Counted from the stretch's first letter, positions 1 through 10,360 are shown. The stretch is DNA of 64,000 bases from Paramoeba atlantica (GCA_977017575.1 CDRNVI010000040.1:930001-994000); one strand, 5' to 3'. Made by a program: numbers and translations. Notes: a model not told the origin generated them from the letters alone.

Positions 1-206
1 TCGCCTCGCTCTGAGAGCCCCATGAGTGTAGGAATACTTGGACCACACAAGTCAATGTCACATAAACCTACACGAAGCTGATAGGTGGTGGCAAGAGAGA
101 GGGAGAGGCGACAGGCCAACGTGGATTTACCAACGCCCCCCTTCCCGCTGAGTATAAGGAGTACGTGACGGATCCGTCGCAACCGATTGCCTATCGCACT
201 GTCCAT
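1..206 (-). CDS. NUBP2: NUBP2/CFD1-like cytosolic Fe-S cluster assembly ATPase, N-terminal part
   Basis: Reading the minus strand from the ATG at 206 gives 68 codons open to the window edge; the C-terminal part lies outside. After a short lead comes RRIRHVLLILSGKGGVGKST, which contains the deviant Walker A motif GKGGVGKST, followed by GLCDIDLCGPSIPTLMG, matching the Walker A' aspartate and the CGPSIP motif of the Mrp/NBP35 family. The protein starts only about 10 residues before the 'RHV-ILSGKGG' block and lacks the N-terminal cysteine cluster of NUBP1/NBP35, so NUBP2/CFD1 fits better. In that family the protein forms a cytosolic scaffold with NUBP1/NBP35 that builds Fe-S clusters for apo-proteins. 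This is the only host gene recognised in the window. No intron is visible in the part seen. Confidence 0.85.
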   Translation of the reverse strand, partial: MDSAIGNRLRRIRHVLLILSGKGGVGKSTLACRLSLSLATTYQLRVGLCDIDLCGPSIPTLMGLSERG

Positions 207-840
207 TTCAGAGTGCTTAAGAATATCAATGTACAACTAACGTCATGCTACTAAGAGACAGTGTAGCGTTTCCTCTCATTATTTTCATTTTTAATTTGCA
301 GAGTATATTTGCAGATACACAAAGGTTACGAAAACGGTAAAATAGTACTCAAATTTACTTACTGTGACCCCCCCTTTGTAGCAGTAACGAAGTATAAAGG
401 GGGGGGGTCTGATTTTTTCTCCGCTGTAAAAAAAACGTTCCCTTATTTTAAATAGGGGAACGCCTTGAATGCGCGGGATATCTCTTCAATATTTTTCGGA
501 GCGGTACTTGCGGGACATACAGTGTACTTGCGCAGTACTTGCGGGACAGTATGTTGGCGGTGACGGGCACGTTTTTGTAATTACAGCGCAGTCATGTCTC
601 CACATCCACAATGGTAGATACTGCGTCTTCTGGTGCTTGATACACGAGACAACGCCTAAGAGCCAACACCGAAACGGTTTTTTTCACATTCCGTACAGTA
701 AAGCTGCGGAAGAGAATCTTGCCCAGACATACACCCCTGTCCAGCTTCTGTGATAGAAAAGAAAGGTTATCATATTGGATATTGAATACGTATCTAGCGT
801 CATTTTTGCGTTATCTAAGCACGATTTATACTTTTAAAAA
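207..840. other. Upstream region of the NUBP2-like gene, no further gene seen
   Basis: AT-rich sequence that would hold the promoter and 5' UTR of the minus-strand NUBP2-like gene. It contains a short inverted repeat at about 366-409 (GACCCCCCCTTTGTA against its near-complement) and a small direct repeat of GTACTTGCGGGACA near 505-550. No convincing coding sequence is seen. Confidence 0.4.
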
Positions 841-1035
841 CATAAAAAAATTCCCAAAAATAAGAAAAAGCGTCTCTCTGCTTATAAGGACCCCGAGGGA
901 ATGATTGAGCTTTGGGGACGGGCCACAGTTGTGTGGGACGCACTTCCCAGTGCCCTATGCGCGTCCACAGCGAGCAACATAGCTCGCCGTATGAGAGCGG
1001 TGATTGCTGCGAGAGGGGGACATACAAAGTATTAG
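841..1035 (+). pseudogene. Tc1/mariner-like transposase, C-terminal fragment
   Basis: A frame open from 841 ends in the segment GMIELWGRATVVWDALPS and then IARRMRAVIAARGGHTKY before a TAG stop. The spacing (helix with W, then 'RM-AVI-A-GGHTKY' at the very end) is the typical tail of Tc1/mariner (DDE_3) transposases. Nothing upstream of 841 continues the frame convincingly, so the catalytic DDE part is gone. The fragment matters because many MITEs in this window have TA target duplications, the hallmark of this superfamily. Confidence 0.7.
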
Positions 1036-1283
1036 TTTTACCTTGTTTTTACCGTTTATTAATCAAGAAATAATCCATCTTTTTATCAAAAAATCTTTAC
1101 TCAAAAAAAGTGTAGAAAATGTCTCAATAATATTTTTCACTCAAAGGTGTTACAGGTCCTCGTAGAAGCTGCTGCATAGGTAACGGCCCTCATCATGGAG
1201 GGCCTCATGGTTAGTGTGATGGTACATACCCCTACATAACCCCCATGTACTATGACAACTATTCGTCTTTCATTTCAAAAATA

Positions 1284-1605
1284 CCGTATACCCCCCCCCC
1301 CCAGTAATAGACCCCCCCAGTAACAGAGATTTGGCCATTTTTGGGCTGACCCCCAGTAACAGAGATTTAGCTCGAGAGGGTGGTTGGAGGGGGAGGGGGT
1401 GTTTGAGCGGGTGGGGGTCGCTGGGCTGGGTGAGGGCGGTTGCGCGTGAGCGAATGGCGTAGTTGCGGGGTTGTCTGGGCAGAAAATCAATGCACCCATG
1501 AACAAAAAAGGTCTTTTCCCACCAAAAAAGCGTACACCCCCCCAGTAACAGAGATTTGGCCATTTGGGTCCAAAATCGATTCTATTACTGGGGGGGGGTA
1601 TACGG
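1284..1605. mobile_element. MITE with TACCGTATACCCCCC ends (copy 1)
   Basis: A 322 bp non-coding element flanked by TA on both sides. Its ends are inverted: CCGTATACCCCCCC...AGTAA on the left and the reverse complement on the right. The motif CCCCAGTAACAGAGATTTGG recurs inside. A relative with AGTAAGAGA in place of AGTAACAGA lies at 9245-9535. A TA duplication suggests mobilisation by a Tc1/mariner-type transposase; that is inference. Confidence 0.75.
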
Positions 1606-1764
1606 TAGTCACTCAACAAAATATTTTTTCATAACATTGAGACATTTTTCAACGTCACTGTACTTAGAACGGTGTTCCGTGTTCCATGGAACCACAACGT
1701 ATGTATTTAATGTGTCTCTTAATTAATGTTTCCACGGTAAATCCAAAAAGTTTATAATTAATAA

Positions 1765-2068
1765 GAGGGCTGAAACCAGTAAAATGCAAACCCAGGCAAA
1801 CCTAGGCAAACCCAGTCAGGTCCCAAGAGAAACCAATGGGAATTTCGCGTTGAAAACTACCTTCGCGTTTAACGAAAGGCCTAAAAAAGAAAAACCGCAA
1901 AAAGATCATGAATAATATTTTTTTTTGGGTGAATCTAAGAAAAATATGTTAATGTACGAAAAGAGCATTAAAGAATATACTGTGCTTTTCGCCAAGGAAG
2001 AAACTGAGTTGCCTAATACAATATTAAAAATTAGGAAACCCAGGCAAACCCAGGTGGTTTCAGCCCTC
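1765..2068. mobile_element. MITE with GAGGGCTGAAACC inverted ends and TAA duplication
   Basis: A 304 bp element bounded by GAGGGCTGAAACCA and its reverse complement, with TAA immediately outside both ends. A 3 bp TWA duplication is typical of PIF/Harbinger elements, so a Harbinger-related MITE is the best guess. Inside are several copies of CAAACCCAGG and half of the TTCGTTAAACG hairpin that also ends the GGGGTCC repeat family. No coding capacity. Confidence 0.65.
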
Positions 2069-2138
2069 TAAAGGGGGGTTCGTCTATTATTAACATTTTT
2101 TTTAATAATGGACGGTTCGTTAATAATAGATGAAATAA

Positions 2139-2700
2139 TTGCGGTGGTTGTAAAACTACCGCTCTACACTCGATTATTGAAAAAAAAGTGAACAAAAACA
2201 GTGAAAATATAAGGAGGAACACAGTAATATAATAGAAGAAAAAAATATAAAAGGGGGCTCCGGTGGACCAAAACTGAAAAAAAAAATTGAAAAAAATGGG
2301 GGGTCCAGGGGGGGGTCCAGGGGGGGGGGGTCATGGTCGAGCAAATTTTTTAGAAAAAATTAGTTTTCGAAAAAAAACCGCAGAAAGGGTAGCCGGGGTC
2401 TTGGCGCGCATTTTCCACCCCCTTACCCGGGGGTGACCCCCCCGCGTATCCGCAGGACGGGTCCGCCAAGTTCGGATTTTTTCGGAAAATTTTTTTTGAA
2501 AAAAATTTCAACTTGGCGAAAAAAATGACAAAAACAATATTTTTTCAAAATCGTTCCCCCTATTGTATTTTGATAGTTTGGGACTTACACTAGCTTTCTA
2601 CGCAGTTGTTTTCGCAAGGTATCACTTCTTCGAACTGTCGTGCGCCCCCCAAAATGACCCATTTTTGGCTAAAAAAGGTGAAAAAGTATTTTTCGGACCT
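2139..2700 (+). repeat. GGGGTCC repeat family, copy 1 (3' end missing)
   Basis: Begins with GCGGTGGTTGTAAAACTACC, runs through an A-rich stretch, then several GGGGGGTCC blocks, then TCCACCC...CCCGGGGGTGACCCCCC, and stops at about 2700 without the terminal hairpin found in other copies. The reading frames over it are low-complexity and non-coding. Confidence 0.7.
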
Positions 2701-3118
2701 ATACCCCCTTTTTCAATAATAGATGAACTTTTCATCTATTATTAAAAATCGACCTTTTAGGCTTGTTTTCTACCCTTATCCCCACGAATTACCACAAGTT
2801 TACGAAAAAAATCCCCATGAAAGTTAGTTTTAGCGAATTTTCCCTTAGGGAAGCTGCGAAAAATGAAGGAAATTAATTCTTGTTAATTGCGGTGGTTGTA
2901 AACCCTGTTCCGGGTTATTGTGCCAATAGCTACTTATTGTGCAGGGGGGGCAGTGTCTTGTGGGCTTAAAAATAGTAAACCTCAAACTTTTTGTGGAACT
3001 AAATTTTTTACTATCGTGCCACAAAAACATAAATTAACGTAACTTTAATTAACGTAGCATTAATTAACGTAAACATTTTTTTCTCGTCAGACATTACGTT
3101 AATTAATGTTATTCTTAA

Positions 3119-3727
3119 TTAAAGTTTCACCGGTAAAAGGGGGCTCCGGTGGTCCAAAATCGTAAAAAAAATTGAAAAAAATGGGGGGTCCAGGGGGGGG
3201 TCTAGGGGGGCATACCGCACGAAATGTTTTTTGAAAAAAAATATTCTTCGAAAAAAACCCGCAGAAGCGGTAGCCGGGGTCTTGGCGCGCATTTTCCACC
3301 CCCCTACCCGGGGGTGACCCCCCCGCGTATCCGCAGGACAAAATGGCCCATTTTTGACCAAAAAGTGCGAAAAAGTAATTTTCGGACCTAAAGGGGTCTT
3401 TTTATGTCAAAAGAATGGTGTGGTTGGAGTCGCATTCTCCGCCCAATACGTTCAGTCAGGGCTTTCATTCACGCGTACGAGTGATTTCTCACACGCAAAT
3501 ATCAGATTTAGTGCTCTGAGAGCAAAAATACGCAAAAATCACCCCATTTGTACCCTAAAATCGGCTAATTTTGGCTATAATCTTTCCGTTTTCTTCAGCT
3601 CTCCAGGCCGAATTTTCTTTTTTAGGCTCTTCGTTAAACGTGGTGGTAGTTTCAACGCGAAGCGCGCAGCATGAGTGACTTCTAAGTTGAAAACAACCAC
3701 CGCGTTTAACGAAGAGCCTAAAAAAGA
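3119..3727 (+). repeat. GGGGTCC repeat family, copy 2
   Basis: Lacks the 5' part but keeps the GGGGGTCC blocks and the complete terminal hairpin at about 3609-3727, whose arms start TTTTTTAGGCTCTTCGTTAA. It is nested inside composite element A. Confidence 0.7.
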
Positions 3728-3984
3728 ATTATTGATGCTTGTAGGGTAAAACTAACTTGCTAGTAATAACGACTGGGCACCGTCGGCCCCCACCCAGTCG
3801 CGAGTAATAGATGAATGTTAATAATACATGTAGATGAAATAATACCATTGTTAATAATAAACCGTGTTCCAGGTTATTGTGCCCCCCCTGCACGATAACT
3901 GGCTCTAAGACTGGCTCTAACCCGGAACGGGGTTTAGATGGTTGTTAATAGACGAACCCCCCTTTATATGTATTTATAATTAGT

Positions 3985-4340
3985 TATTGCGGGGGGTTGT
4001 TTACAACCTCTGCCTCTCCCTTCTTTATGGTGTCCGGGGTAGGGTGGATCCAGCAGGGTGAGAAAAGGGGGTCCAGCCCCCCTGCTATCCTCGATTTGGG
4101 CACAAATCACGGTGCTTAAAAACGTAGGTCCCGGGACTCGAACCCAGGTAGTCCAGTGGGTACGACCTGCCGTTCATAATCTGGTGGTCGCAGGTTCGAC
4201 TCCCGGCGTTTATATTTTCAGCCATACGCGTCGTCGTTAGTGGGAAGCAATTTGCGAAGCAGAAGGGGGGGTATGGCGAGGGCCCATGTGAGCGGGCCTG
4301 AGCCATACGCGTCGTCGTTAGTGGGAAGCAATTTGCGAAG
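3985..4340 (+). repeat. tRNA-like repeat with two converging B-boxes (copy 1)
   Basis: About 355 bp that recur at 14246-14600. The core has GGTTCGACTCC at 4193-4203 (perfect Pol III B-box) preceded by a TTCATAATCTGG segment resembling the anticodon arm of tRNA-Met(CAT) and a D-arm-like GGTAGTCCAGTGGGTACGACC region. On the other strand GGTTCGAGTCC lies at 4134-4144, facing it. Downstream are about 90 bp units ending in GGGAAGCAATTTGCGAAGC. Acceptor-stem pairing fails, so this is a tRNA-derived SINE-like repeat rather than a working tRNA gene. Confidence 0.6.
4134..4203. promoter_or_regulatory. Facing Pol III B-box-like motifs
   Basis: GGTTCGAGTCC on the minus strand (4144-4134) and GGTTCGACTCC on the plus strand (4193-4203) both match the B-box consensus GGTTCGANTCC. 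They stand about 50 bp apart, one per strand; the plus B-box drives to the right with its A-box-like part between the two. Confidence 0.5.
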
Positions 4341-4705
4341 CCCGCTTATCAACAACCACCGCTTTTTAACGAAGGAGCTAGCACACCGACATTAGAGGGG
4401 GGTATAAAGGGGGGGTCGCAGTACTATCCCCCCCCCTACCCTAGTATTGCCTGGTTTTGGTAAAAAGCAACGCTAGGAGGGGGTTCATCAGAAAAAATGG
4501 ATTTTAACCTACATTTATAGTGCCGGTTACCCAAATTTTTTTTCACCCCTTTTTTTTGACCCGACTACTTATGCGCAATTTTAGGCCAAAACCTGGTTGC
4601 GCTTAAGTGGGGGGGGGGACAGTACCTTATTAAAAATATTGAGGTGGTTGCCTCGATTATACAAAAAAGGTGAACAAAAAAAGTGAAAATATAAAAAGGA
4701 ATACA

Positions 4706-4902
4706 GTAACCAGACTAAAGTGGACGAGGAAGATACTATAGGCACCTTTGGCAAACTACTACAAAACTGGAACGGTATCTCCCGGTTTGTTAAGCATTCT
4801 GATGTGACCCAAGAATCTTTAACGGGAGATACTGTTCCAGTTTTGTAGTAGTTTGCCAAATGTGCCTTTAGTATCTCCCTCGTCCACTTTAGCCTGGGTT
4901 AC
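4706..4902. mobile_element. Fold-back MITE, near-perfect 90 bp palindrome arms
   Basis: The sequence from GTAACCAGACTAAAGTGGAC pairs with its reverse complement ending at 4902 over nearly its whole length, leaving a short loop around 4790-4800. Arms contain TTTGGCAAACTACTACAAAA. It is non-coding and could form a long hairpin RNA or cruciform. Confidence 0.7.
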
Positions 4903-5426
4903 ATAGCCATCGAAACATGCTCCCTAGGACTCCTTACAGATTCCCACGCGAGGAAGTCGTCGTCGCCGCGGCAAAAAGACAGAAGGCTCCACCTTCTGCC
5001 TTTTTGCCTTGCGCCTCCTCCTTCCTCTATGGCCTTGCGTGTCACACACTTCCAGTTGAACTTGGGCCTCTATAGGTGTACTAACAGCACATGGAGAAGA
5101 AATATCGAATTAAACCAAAGCGCATACAGGTATATCAGGCCCCAAACTCTCAAAAAACTGTCTAGGAGTTGATTTGGGAAAAATATACTTTTTTACTTTC
5201 CCCCATAAGTTTTCATTTTTTTTCAAAATTTCAGAAATTGCTATGATCACCCTGGTAGGGAGGGGGTGGGGGCACGGGGTACCCATCGGAATTGTTGAAA
5301 AACTAGTGATTTTGTCACTCAATTCGATTCACACATCTTTGTAAACATTTTTTACGAAAACTCACCTGAAACGATATCGGGCCCCAAAAAACTAGATTAT
5401 TCATGATTTTTTGGCGATTTTTCTTT

Positions 5427-5532
5427 TTTAGGTTCTTCCTTAAACGCGGTGGTAATTTTCAACGCGAAGCTCGCAGCATGAGTGACTTTTAAGTTGAAAA
5501 CAACCACCGCGTTTAACGAAGAGCCTAAAAAT
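5427..5532. repeat. Stand-alone TTCGTTAAACG hairpin
   Basis: Inverted arms of about 42 nt (TTTTTTAGGTTCTTCCTTAA on the left) around a loop containing GCAGCATGAGTGACTT. The same hairpin terminates the GGGGTCC repeats at 3609-3727, 15421-15521 and 19867-19986. Here it stands without the body of the repeat. Confidence 0.65.
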
Positions 5533-5547
5533 ATACCGTTCCCCGGG

Positions 5548-6140
5548 TTAATAGAAGAAAAAATATGAAAGGGGCCCCGGTAGTCCAAATCTGAAGAAAA
5601 AAATTCAAAAAAATGGGGGGTCTAGGGGGGTCCATTGAGGGGGGGTCCATGGGGGGCGGTCCATCGGGGGAGCATACGTCGCGATTTTTTTTCTTCAAAT
5701 TTTTCGCTTTTCAAAATCGAGCGCACAGCAGTGCCGCGGCGATGATTTTCCACCCCCCACCTGGGGGTGACCCCCCCTGGTACGCACAGGAGGGGTCCGA
5801 CAAGTTCGAAAATTCCGAAATCTTTGGGGTGACCGAAAAAAAATATTTTTGACCGAAAGAAACGTAAAAATATTATTCTCCCAACATCGACTCCTAAAAT
5901 ATATTTTGAGAGTTTGGGACCTCAGCTCCCATTGTACGGCGTTTTTTCCGTCAGATTCGCCTCCTACCCCTACTAGTAAGGCTTCAAAAACGGCCCAAAT
6001 TCGGGTTAAAATTTCGCATCTTTGGCCTAAAAATCGGTCATTTTAAAAGATAGTTTATTCATGATCTTTTCACGACTTTTCTTTTTTAGTCGCTTCGTTA
6101 AACGCGGAGGTAGTTTTCAACGGGAGGCGCGCAGCATGAG
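5548..6140 (+). repeat. GGGGTCC repeat family, diverged copy 3
   Basis: Contains GGCCCCGGTAGTCCAAATCT, GGGGGGTCC blocks, the CCACCTGGGGGTGACC block and a partial terminal hairpin (6085-6140). It is more diverged than the other copies. Confidence 0.55.
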
Positions 6141-6279
6141 TTTATAAATTTGCGCCACAGCGTCTTGTAGTTCTAAAATTTGAATCGATATTCAATGGAT
6201 TATATTCTGCGACATCATTTAAATTTTACGATGTACAATAATAAAATTTCAGTACAGTAATAAATTTTCATGGGAGAAT

Positions 6280-6448
6280 GTGCCCCCCCCCCCACTTATA
6301 GTACCGCGGCTTTCGACCGAACGGCACTGCTTTAATTCTAATTATCCTTAATTGAAGTTTCACCGGTAACCCGCCCACACTTTCCTGTGCCCCCCCACTT
6401 ATAGTGCCGTTCGGTCAAAAACCGCGGTACTATAAGTGGGGGGGGCAC
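6280..6448. mobile_element. MITE with GTGCCCCCCCACTTATAG ends
   Basis: The left arm (GTGCCC...CACTTATAGTACCGCGG) pairs with the right arm ending GGGGGGCAC followed by TA. A second forward copy of the end lies inside at about 6386. The intervening piece TTAATTGAAGTTTCACCGG is shared with about 3110-3130. Confidence 0.6.
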
Positions 6449-6462
6449 AGTAGTTTATAAAG

Positions 6463-6540
6463 TACGCTCCTGATGTGAGTCTGACAACAATAATATAGGC
6501 TCCTGATGTGAGTCTGACAACAATATTATACATGTAGGCT
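6463..6540 (+). repeat. Short tandem repeat, unit about 33 bp
   Basis: GCTCCTGATGTGAGTCTGAC occurs twice in tandem (with ACAACAATA spacers), and a third degenerate start follows. Confidence 0.6.
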
Positions 6541-6658
6541 CCTGTTGCGAGCCTTTATCTATTATGGCAAGAAAATAACTTGCAAGGAGAAAAAGATACC
6601 GTTTCTGTACTGATTTCCAGGTCACAAAGTGTTTCTATTTTGGCCGCGCTCAAAGACA

Positions 6659-6786
6659 CCTACCCCCCTAGTTGTTTGTTACACACCGAACGCCACCCCC
6701 TAGTTATTTGTCACACACCCAAGCCCCCTACTTATTTGTCACTTTTCTCCAAAAAGGGGTGACAAATAAGTAGGGGGGGTATAGTA
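6659..6786. mobile_element. MITE/hairpin with CCCCCTACTTATTTGTCAC units
   Basis: Three forward copies of CCCCCTAGTTATTTGTCAC and one inverted copy at the right end (GTGACAAATAAGTAGGGGGG). The terminal pair forms a hairpin with a TTTTCTCCAAAA loop. Related hairpins are at 15548-15625 and 18489-18837. Confidence 0.6.
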
Positions 6787-6825
6787 TTATTTACACACTC
6801 TATTATTTACCATTTTTCGCATGTA

Positions 6826-8238
6826 AATATTAAGTGGGAGGGGGGTTTATATGGTAATATAAAGTCGTGTTTTCAGTAGTTTCCTTCACTGCATGTAATT
6901 TGACTTCAGGATGAAAGCTCATTAAAATATCCATAATGCAACGAAAAGTTAAGCGTGATGCCCAACATTTCTCCAAACTAATATTTTCACGCTCTGGAGG
7001 ATAACGCTTTACGTCTTCCCTAGTTCTTTTTGTAAACCAAGGATAAGCGCTCTTCATACTTTGTAAATTAGAAATTTGATGCTTTGTTAGTAAATATAGT
7101 GCCTCCGCTTGGATCGCCTGACCGTTCGTAGGAATATTCGAGAAGATATGCGTTGCTGATGAGTAAACGTGTTCAAAAAAAATATTTACATGACTAGGAA
7201 AAGAGCGTTCAGCGTTTGTCCACAAATAACTACGCACTCCGTGGTATAAAAGAGGCCGAATGTTGCATTCATGCATGCAAAGAATGAGCATCACCGTGGA
7301 AAAAGGAATATCATCAAGTCCCTGAGAACGCTCAACGTCATTCTTCCATTGTGGACTGCAGGCTGAAAGCAGCTCGGATTCATATAAAGGTCTTCTGGAC
7401 GCAACAAGTATGGATTTCACTGGACCGAAGTACGAATAATACGGCGTTTGACATAGACAGTCACTTGATCTCGAAAATTTAAAGGAATTAGTCGAATAAT
7501 TTTTCTCATTTGAGCCACCTTGAACGCTTTCCAAATTGGCACTTCTGCCTAGATATTTTTGTGAATCAGTATTTTTGCATTCAGCGTGTGTCGACACATC
7601 GATTGACTGCCTTTGAAATATATTTCTTCGGCATGGAAATTCTTCTGAACAACACGTGCGTTGTCGTCCACGGGTCTTTTTGTGTATTTGACTATCAATT
7701 CGTTTTCTGATAAAGTGAAGGCGCTTCGAATACAGGGTCAAAAAATAGTTTGATGCCTTTTTCAGATTCTTAGAAGCTTTCTTAATTTTCGTTTTTCTCT
7801 TGCACTGTTCAGAGTGTTGTTCACAAGGTCGCAAGCACTGCCGATATTCAGACAGTGCCGTCGGAAATGAAAATTTCATTTTTCTTGAGGCTAAATCTTC
7901 ACATTCTTGATTTGCTTTGCGGATCGTTGCAAACAAAACAGCCTGCAAGTTGTAGTGTCCTGCCCGCAATTCCGATATTCGTAGCGGTACGGAAAAATCT
8001 CTTAGAAGGCGAGGTATGCTCTGGCACTCTTTTCCGGATGCCACTTGAAAAGTTGTATCTTTTAGCGCACTGACAAGAACTTTTTGATGCAATGTGCAGT
8101 AGTACGTGTACAAACCTTTGATTGATACACCTGCGCGAACCATTAGACGCTTTTTTAATATAAATTTATTCGAAAAATATACAATAATATACGACATGTA
8201 GTAATATACTACTCCCCCCTCCATAAGTACAGTGTTAT
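6826..8238 (-). mobile_element. Candidate DNA transposon framing an orphan ORF
   Basis: Imperfect inverted ends: ATTAAGTGGGAGGGGGGTTT on the left and ACTTATGGAGGGGGGAGTAG (reverse complement) on the right, both followed inward by TATATNGTAAT-like sequence. About 1.41 kb with one long minus-strand ORF filling it. No clear target duplication, so the boundaries are approximate. Confidence 0.4.
6830..8224 (-). CDS. Orphan 464-residue ORF of a candidate transposon
   Basis: I do not recognise the family. The first and last residues are encoded by the inverted ends, so the true start is probably the Met at MVRAGVSIKGLYTYY (about residue 29) or later. The protein is basic, Cys- and Ser-rich in the middle, with a more regular C-terminal third (LILCMHECNIRPLLYHGVRS, then IFFEHVYSSATHIFSNIPTN). 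No catalytic motif, membrane segment or zinc finger is clear. Another frame also looks protein-like in the middle, so this may be a decayed transposase with frameshifts. Role in transposition is inferred only from the framing ends. Confidence 0.35.
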   Translation of the reverse strand: MEGGVVYYYMSYIIVYFSNKFILKKRLMVRAGVSIKGLYTYYCTLHQKVLVSALKDTTFQVASGKECQSIPRLLRDFSVPLRISELRAGHYNLQAVLFATIRKANQECEDLASRKMKFSFPTALSEYRQCLRPCEQHSEQCKRKTKIKKASKNLKKASNYFLTLYSKRLHFIRKRIDSQIHKKTRGRQRTCCSEEFPCRRNIFQRQSIDVSTHAECKNTDSQKYLGRSANLESVQGGSNEKNYSTNSFKFSRSSDCLCQTPYYSYFGPVKSILVASRRPLYESELLSACSPQWKNDVERSQGLDDIPFSTVMLILCMHECNIRPLLYHGVRSYLWTNAERSFPSHVNIFFEHVYSSATHIFSNIPTNGQAIQAEALYLLTKHQISNLQSMKSAYPWFTKRTREDVKRYPPERENISLEKCWASRLTFRCIMDILMSFHPEVKLHAVKETTENTTLYYHINPPPT

Positions 8239-8694
8239 ATTTAATTACAGTGTTATTTAATTACGCTTTTAAGGTTATTTTTGGCTAAAATTAATCTTAA
8301 TCAAATTAACCGTAATATAATCCACTCGTAAATTAATAACTTTTGAATACACTTTTTGAGCAATTTTTAAGCGCCTAAGCCATTGGATTCGTCTGTGATC
8401 ATTTTATAAAGGTATGTGCTTCGTATGAAAGTGAGGTCGATGGTGATAGACATGAAAAAAAGGATTTTTTTTGGGGATAAAAATAACTTTAATTAAAAAT
8501 AATCGTAATTAAAAATAACCGTAATATAATCCACTCGTATTTGAATACTTCACTGTAATTATACTTATAATTACTTCCTTTCGTGCGCTGCGGTCTCCTT
8601 TAACCCTGCAATTCCGGTCCAAAGCCCGGAGCCGCATACCTGAGAAATGGTATGATGGAAAGGTGATGGAAGGATGATCAAGGTAACGTGATGC
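8239..8694. other. AT-rich stretch, no gene seen
   Basis: Contains two related segments (about 8295-8345 and 8500-8560) sharing CCGTAATATAATCCACTCGT. Nothing coding is visible. Confidence 0.4.
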
Positions 8695-9244
8695 TATAAC
8701 GAGTTATTCGCCTTCTTAGTTGCTTAGTTGCCTAATTGATATTTATTTACTTACTTGATTAGTTAGTTACTTGCTTAACGTACAATTGTATAATTCAGTT
8801 AGTTTGCATAGTCAGTTGCTTAGTTAGTTGCCTGGTTAATCTTTATTCACTTTTTGCTGCTTAGTTACTGGTTTATGCAACACATTAGTTAGTCAGTACC
8901 TTAGTTAGTCAGTACCTTAGTTAGTCAGTACCTTAGTTGTTTAGTTAGTCTCCCAGTTAGTTTCCATTCAGTTCGAGTTAGTTTGGACATGTATAATCAG
9001 TCAGTCGCCCGCGTAGTTGCTCAATTACCTGCCTAATTAGCGTTCATTTACTTAGTGCTTAGCTAGTTACCTGCCTAGGTATAATACAGGTAGTTTGTAT
9101 AACCAGTTGCTTAGTTAGTTCCCTGGCCATTTGCTTAGTTAGTTACCTAGTTAGGGTTTATGCACCTATCTGCTTAGTTAGTTAACTCTAATCAGTTAGT
9201 TACTCTCATCAATCATTTAGTTAGTTCTAATCATTTTTTAGTTA

Positions 9245-9535
9245 CCGTATACCCCCCCCAGTAAGAGAATGCGTTTTGGGTCGAAATGGCCAAATCTCTC
9301 TTACTGGGGGGGTATGCTTTTTTGGGCAGTTTCCTCTTTTCTCCCAACTTTTTTGTCCATTTTTTACATTTTTTCTTGTGAAAATGTGTTAAAACGCTTA
9401 CCCCCGAGGCCCCCAACGTGCAGACACGCACCCCCTACCCCCTATACGCCCCCTGTGGGGCTCCCGAGCAAAATCTCTCTTACTGGGGGTCAGCCCCAAA
9501 AAGGCTAAATCTCTCTTACTGGGGGGGGTATACGG
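9245..9535. mobile_element. MITE with TACCGTATACCCCCC ends (copy 2)
   Basis: 291 bp, flanked by TA, with ends CCGTATACCCCCCC and inner AGTAAGAGA; same family as 1284-1605. Internal copies of CTCTCTTACTGGGGG are present. Inserted in the TTAG field. Confidence 0.75.
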
Positions 9536-9575
<40 letters not shown>

Positions 9576-9621
9576 CAGGTAGTTAGTTCTAGTCAGTTAG
9601 TTAGTTCCAATCAGTTAGTTC

Positions 9622-10360
9622 GGTGAAACTGAACCAAACTCCGCATTTTTGCTCATTTCTGCAAAATAATTTTTTTTACCAAAGATTTGTCTTTCTTTGA
9701 TATTGCTTTCACACAAACATAAACTATTGAAGCGAATACCCTATTTATTGCCTATTTAATACCGTGCTCTGGAGATCTGGGCTCTCGTGTGGGTGCACCC
9801 TGACGAATTACATTAATACCTTCGTGGAGTGAATCACAGTGCTCAAAGGGGCTTAAAGATCATCACTTGTCCCCTCTAGAGGGGATACATGATCCCTCTA
9901 GAGGGGTACAAGGGTGACTCTGGGTGTGCAGTACGTGGTCTGAGATCCTCATGGAACCCGTAGAAAATCGTTCGGTCGATATGCCCATCCTCAACATCAT
10001 GGAATTGGAAATCGTACCAAGATGCGGACTAATGAAGCACGGTACAACTTTTCGCCCCAAGGCAAGTACAAGTGGGAGAGTGTTGGCCACTAACGGCAGT
10101 GGTCTACAACTCAAGAAACGCACACCACCACTGGAATCCGCTAATTCCATGGTTAAGCAGAGGTCAAACAGTGAACAGAGTCCAAATCCTCGCAGAGAAA
10201 TGCAGAGGAATTTTGAAGCGAATGAGGGCAATGTATTGCTCAAATTATTGCTAAATTTGAAGGAGTAGTGTGCTTGCGTCCATCTAAGCAAGAAAAAAAG
10301 CTCAGAGTTGATGAAGGATGAAGTTTTTAGTGAAAGTGCGGAATTTGGTTTAGTTTAACC
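9622..10360. mobile_element. 739 bp element with GGTGAAACTGAACCAAAC ends and 8 bp duplication
   Basis: Left end GGTGAAACTGAACCAAACTC and right end (reverse complement GGTTAAACTAAACCAAATTC) with GTTAGTTC repeated immediately outside both ends. An 8 bp duplication would fit hAT, but the flank is itself repetitive so the length is uncertain. A 114-codon plus-strand frame (9924-10268) has no recognisable domain and may be chance. Confidence 0.55.

Larger units (their letters stand above)
2071..3964. mobile_element. Composite inverted-repeat element, copy A
   Basis: The left end AAGGGGGGTTCGTCTATTA and its reverse complement at 3945-3964 are flanked by TA. Between them lie a GGGGTCC-family repeat (2139-2700), and a nested unit with ends near AAACCCTGTTCCGGGTTA (about 2899-3934) that carries a second GGGGTCC copy (3119-3727). 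The same outer ends and the same order of modules recur at 18852-21213. No coding sequence was recognised. Confidence 0.55.

Noticed and set aside
4147-4206. Functional tRNA-Met gene
   Set aside because: B-box and D-arm-like parts are present but the acceptor stem and anticodon stem do not pair; better called a tRNA-derived repeat.
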